Source of the DNA: Pisolithus tinctorius
Lineage: Eukaryota > Basidiomycota > Agaricomycetes > Boletales > Pisolithaceae
DNA length: 24,822 bases
Direction of reading: 5' to 3'
Assembly (NCBI GenBank): GCA_024663395.1
Contig: JANFAH010000206.1
Location: forward strand, 1-24,822
The stretch's first letter is position 1; each line of letters begins with the position of its first letter. The notes under the pieces are model-generated. The model was not told the DNA's origin. It made no database searches and saw nothing but the letters and a program-made list of their open reading frames with translations. Made by a program: the position numbers and the translations under genes. This document shows, in pieces, positions 20,957-24,822 of the stretch.

Positions 20957-23900
20957 CTAAGCTCGTGATTTACGACTCTTCGCTGCCCGAGAACTAGCCG
21001 AACTCGCGCATGACTCGCCTTGGCTCTTCAACGTGGGAAATGATCCACTTTCGGTCGGTCGCGTCCTCCTACCTTTCGCATTTCCTCTGGCAGGATTCCC
21101 AGCGGGTAGTGTGTTAGCAGTGGTGGCCGATGAAAGCAGTCGATCCTGCTCAGAAAGCTCCTGTTTCACACGTTCTTCCTCAGCTGCCCACCACTGGAGG
21201 AAATCCTCTTCCTGCTTTCTCGCACGCTCTTCCTCTTGGATATCTAACAACGATCGCTTGTCTTGGGCTGCGGATGCACTCTGCGTTTGTTGCAGTAACT
21301 GAATCTTGGCGAATGACGGCACTGCACCCTGTATGCCTGGCTGTACACTAGGTTGTACAGGATGGAAAGTCCAAGATCTGGGTACGTGACGCAGCAGAAT
21401 TACGATCAGCGACAACGCAACGAACGCAAGTAGCACATAACCCACTGTACTTTTCGCGGTCTTGGTGACCCAGAGGGGACAGGAACTGCTTGCCTCACTG
21501 GAGTGATCTTTGGACCTGATGCCGGCGGCAAACTCGCATTCGTTAGTTTGGAAGGCGTGGCCGGTACAGACTGCAGTTGTTTGAGTGGCGACGCTTTGGA
21601 TTGCAGCCCTGATGAATTAGGCATGGTCGGGACGCGTGTTGCAAACTGCTCGCTCGTCTTCCTAGGTTTATCTGGAGTCTTTGAAAACCTTGAAACAGGA
21701 GAAGACGGTGCAATTTTCCTCGCTTCAGCTTCCACCATGACAGCTTTGAGGTCCACCCTATAAATCGTTCGCAATAGCAATGGAAGGAAGACGATTGCTG
21801 TACATACCGAGGCACGAATGGAGTCGTCTTCCATACTGGCCGAGGAGTAGTCGTGGCGTACTGGTCCATGGGCGAAGTCGGAAAACCGGGCTGTGGCACA
21901 TTCAAATCCAGCGTGGGCACCGCGTCCGAATCGTCCATCTCGTCCCCAACTATATCTCGAGACCCCGACTTCGATGGTAAAGACGGCACTAACGACGGAC
22001 TTGGAGAAGGGGAATAAAGAATAGGTCGCGCCCGAGGTTTAGAGGTCCCAGGGAATCTTTTTGAACCTGCGAAGCCCTCGGCATCGGTATAAAGGGTTCA
22101 GGAATATCCTGGTTGGCCAGCCACTCTTGATGCCTTCCCACTGCCTCCTTGGCAAGCCTATTCGATCGCATGAGGGCGTCTTTTCCGCCTGCTGTGAACG
22201 TACAAACCCAGCCAGATGTCGCACTGCCAAGGTCTCCAGGTCATCCAAAATCCCCAATTCCAAAAACATTTCCAAGTTAGCGGTTATGTAACTCTCAATG
22301 CTCTTCACAAGGTCAACTGCATTGTAATGAATAGCCTCAGTAAGGATATAGCAAGCATTGTAAGGACTGAGGAGTCCCAGGATGACTTTTGAGCAAAGGA
22401 GCACGAGACCATCAAGTAATAGTTCGTTCTGACACCTTTAGTTGAGTAACGAACACTTTCAGGTAAATGTGCCACCTACCGCCGCAGCCACCATGCGAAA
22501 CATGAACTCGACGACGTCATCAGTACTCTCCAAAAAGTCTGAGACGAAGTCAAAACTAATCCGGGTCAAGAACAGAGGGAGACACCTACCAAGTGCGTCG
22601 AACAGTTTCTCCTCCCCAAAACAGATAAAGCGCAGGACAAACTGCATCACCGTCCACTCAAATGATCCATCTGAACATCGATGACACCAAATTGGTCTCG
22701 CCTACGAGAGGTCCAATCCTTATCCCCAAAGAATGCCGAGAAGAAAGGACACCGTGCACGAAGAACAATCGAATGCGCATAAACGACCTTGTCACGCAGG
22801 TGTAAAGCCACGTCAGGTGCGAGCGGGTCCATATGGGCATCTCGCCTGGGCGGTTCTGTGACGGATTGTACGTAATCAAAGAGTTGTCCATATTGCACGC
22901 GTGCTGTGGGTGTGGGTGCACATTTGACAACGGATTGGAGGGCTTGAGCAAGTTGAGGGAGCTCTAAAATCCCAGCAAGAACTACGAGTTCGTACTTGAC
23001 CTGCATCGGCAAGATACCGAGTGCCTTGCACTGCTCCGCCAAAGCGAGCCCGACTCGACGGTCCCATAACGCCAGCAAGTTATCAGAGTAAAGATAATAG
23101 AGGAGGATAAGCACTGAAAGCGGGTTGACTCTTGTCACGTGCAGATGACCGAGTATTGGCGATACTGGGAAGGGAAGAAAATTGATGGTCATTTGAATGT
23201 GCTTGTCCTTTAAGATCTCGCTTCCATATAAAACTGTCCGCAGTGGCTTGCAACGCGCGGCGAGCACAAGTCTGTGAGCGTGAAAAGCGAAATTCTTTTC
23301 CACACGAACTATGATGTCAGCGTCATGCGAGGGGCCATGGCGGCCGTCCCTTCGTCGAGAGGAACTCGCTGAGGTCTTCGCAACGCATCTATCAACCTCT
23401 CCAACGAGGCAATGTCATCCAAGATTACAGCGTCCTCCATCTCATCGTCGGTTGGGACGTGGTTCCCACCGGTAGTACTTGCCCGACCAGGAGCTGGCTC
23501 CACCTCGGGCAGAAACGGTATAATTGCAGCCATGTCCCCTTCAAACGGTCTCCCCACGACTTGAATTGGCGGCGGTTTGTATTCGGCGTGTAACGCCCCA
23601 AACGCACCGGTGCTATTTGTGCACACCGCAACTACCCTCTGAATATAGGGGACGCGTTGAAACTTGAATGACTTATTCCCGCCACTGGCCGCGCTGCTCT
23701 TCAGATTCCGGGAACGTACGTAGACATGTCCAGATCGCGTGCACACGATGAGAGTACCATCGCCCCCAATGTCGACGTCCTGTATAACCGCTAAGATGTC
23801 AGTGCCACAGTAGCGGAACAGAAAGGACAGATTATCCACGCACCTGGACACTACTCGCCTGGGACCTCAAAGTCCACACCCGCTGGGGCTTTACCAGTTT

Positions 23901-24822
23901 CCCCCTTTTCCCGGATAGATCGAGTCCATCCGATTCTAAGACCATTGGGGCAGAGAATGTGAACACTTCGCCATTAGAGGACAACGCTGCAAACGAGTTT
24001 TCGCAGCCGACAACTTTCGAGATCGCAGCACCCCTAACAGCTCGCGGAGGGCGATATACGGACATTTCAGATGGGAAGGAGTGGGCTGGGAAGCTACTTC
24101 ACATTCAACAGGGTTCAATGTCAGGACTGTACACTTACTTCACCTTGGACACCCCTCCATGCCATATACATACCACATCACCACTCGTGAAAAGGCATGC
24201 AGTAGCAGTTTCCTAATTTCATGTGCACGTTTCAAGCAGTACAGGCCAGAGGGCACGATGGTACTCACCGACATTGCCATACCAAATACGGGCTCTGTAA
24301 TGACAGATACCTGACGAGGATAAACTTGCACTGACGTCGAGGTCTTGTTGTACCCTGCCAGCATATACGTCAAAAAAGTTCACACATGCTCCCAGTGCTA
24401 GAGCCCAAGTAGATTACAGGAAGACGAGGACATTAGCTCAATGGCTCACCCAATTGTCCATTATTAGTTCCCCATGTCCACACTTGAGAGTGTGACCAAC
24501 AAGCACTTGCGCTCTTGCATGCGGCGACACCCTTTATAAATTCCTTCTTCAGATGACTGATCTTACGTGGGTCGATTGGACGGCTTCCTGAACAAAGCCT
24601 CCTTGACTGGTTTCCACTACATACCCCAACTGCGAAAACCTGTTGAGGCCCCAACTCAGGATTTCTCCTGCATTAGTGACTGCGAGAGTATGATCTTGAC
24701 CAAGAGCAACGCTGACAATAGTGCACCTCGTCGGAAGAGTTATCGGGTAGGAGTATACACAGTATGGGAGGAAGGCCCAAGCCTTAAGGCGACCTTCAAC
24801 AAGACTAGTCACATAGTGTAAC
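20957..24822 (-). CDS. IBtk-like RCC1-BTB protein, 5' part off the right edge
   Basis: Minus-strand gene resembling inhibitor of Bruton tyrosine kinase (IBtk)-type proteins, which in animals act as adaptors for Cullin-3 ligases; the fungal role is inferred. Exons placed: 24822-24450, 24354-24269, 24212-24139, 24096-23844, 23779 to about 22480 (a possible very short intron near 22560), 22435-21808, 21757-21451, 21377-20957. RCC1-type repeats come first (VALGQDHTLAVTNAG, ILSWGLNRFSQLGY, GVAACKSASACW, VWTWGTNNGQLG, ENSFAALSSNGEVFTFS). A BTB pair follows (DADIIVRV, then FAFHAHRLVLAARC; DVALHLRDKVVYAHSIVLRA). Then come a BACK-like helical part (EWLANQDIPEP), a DLKAVM-type motif and a charged coiled-coil tail (DKRSLLDIQEEERA, then DFLQWWAAEEERVKQE) ending in basic residues. 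The ankyrin repeats expected at the N-terminus would lie beyond the window. The frame needs one extra base near 24569, 23348, 22658 and 22174, and another change near 22070. Confidence 0.85.

Noticed and set aside
1..24822. tRNA, rRNA or CRISPR features
   Set aside because: No cloverleaf with A and B boxes, no rRNA-like stretch and no regularly spaced repeats were seen on either strand by eye.

Overview
The window looks like nuclear DNA of a basidiomycete fungus, most likely an agaricomycete. Its genes are split by many short GT-AG introns (about 40 to 75 nt), often with CTAAC- or CTGAC-like branch points. The recognisable families (GRDP-like/DUF1399, RCC1-BTB, DUF6534 seven-helix membrane proteins) are typical of these fungi. 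No bacterial operons, rRNA, tRNA or CRISPR were seen.

Layout. (1) 1-2642, minus: a GRDP-like (DUF1399) gene running off the left edge. (2) 2643-6021: no complete gene; scattered exon-like pieces on the minus strand and one 19-bp-stem hairpin. (3) 6022-8233, plus: an intact three-exon gene for a 694-residue Ser/Pro-rich protein with an N-terminal membrane anchor, called gene X here. (4) 8972-20275, plus: a dispersed tandem array of DUF6534 membrane-protein genes. D1 (8972-10678) and D2 (11874-13529) are nearly complete. D4 (about 16490-16840) is a fossil. D3 (18205-19941) is degraded. D5 (about 19945-20275) is an extra set of 3' exons fused behind D3. (5) 13530-16400, inside the array: an unrecognised minus-strand reading frame broken by a TAG, and an inverted repeat with arms of about 90 bp. 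(6) about 20300-20575: a degraded second copy of the 3' end of gene X, right after the DUF6534 array. (7) 20957-24822, minus: an IBtk-like gene (RCC1 repeats, two BTB domains, basic coiled-coil tail) running off the right edge.

Reading. Two conserved single-copy-type genes flank a lineage-specific accessory region of about 15 kb. That region grew by repeated duplication of a [gene X + DUF6534] block followed by uneven decay. The copies share exon-intron structure, so duplication was at DNA level rather than by retroposition.

Caution. Both flanking genes need one extra base at several points to keep the family-conserved frame. Several of these points are runs of three or four G/C. This pattern fits under-called homopolymers in a long-read assembly at least as well as true pseudogenes, so apparent frameshifts should not be read as proof of gene death until the bases are checked.
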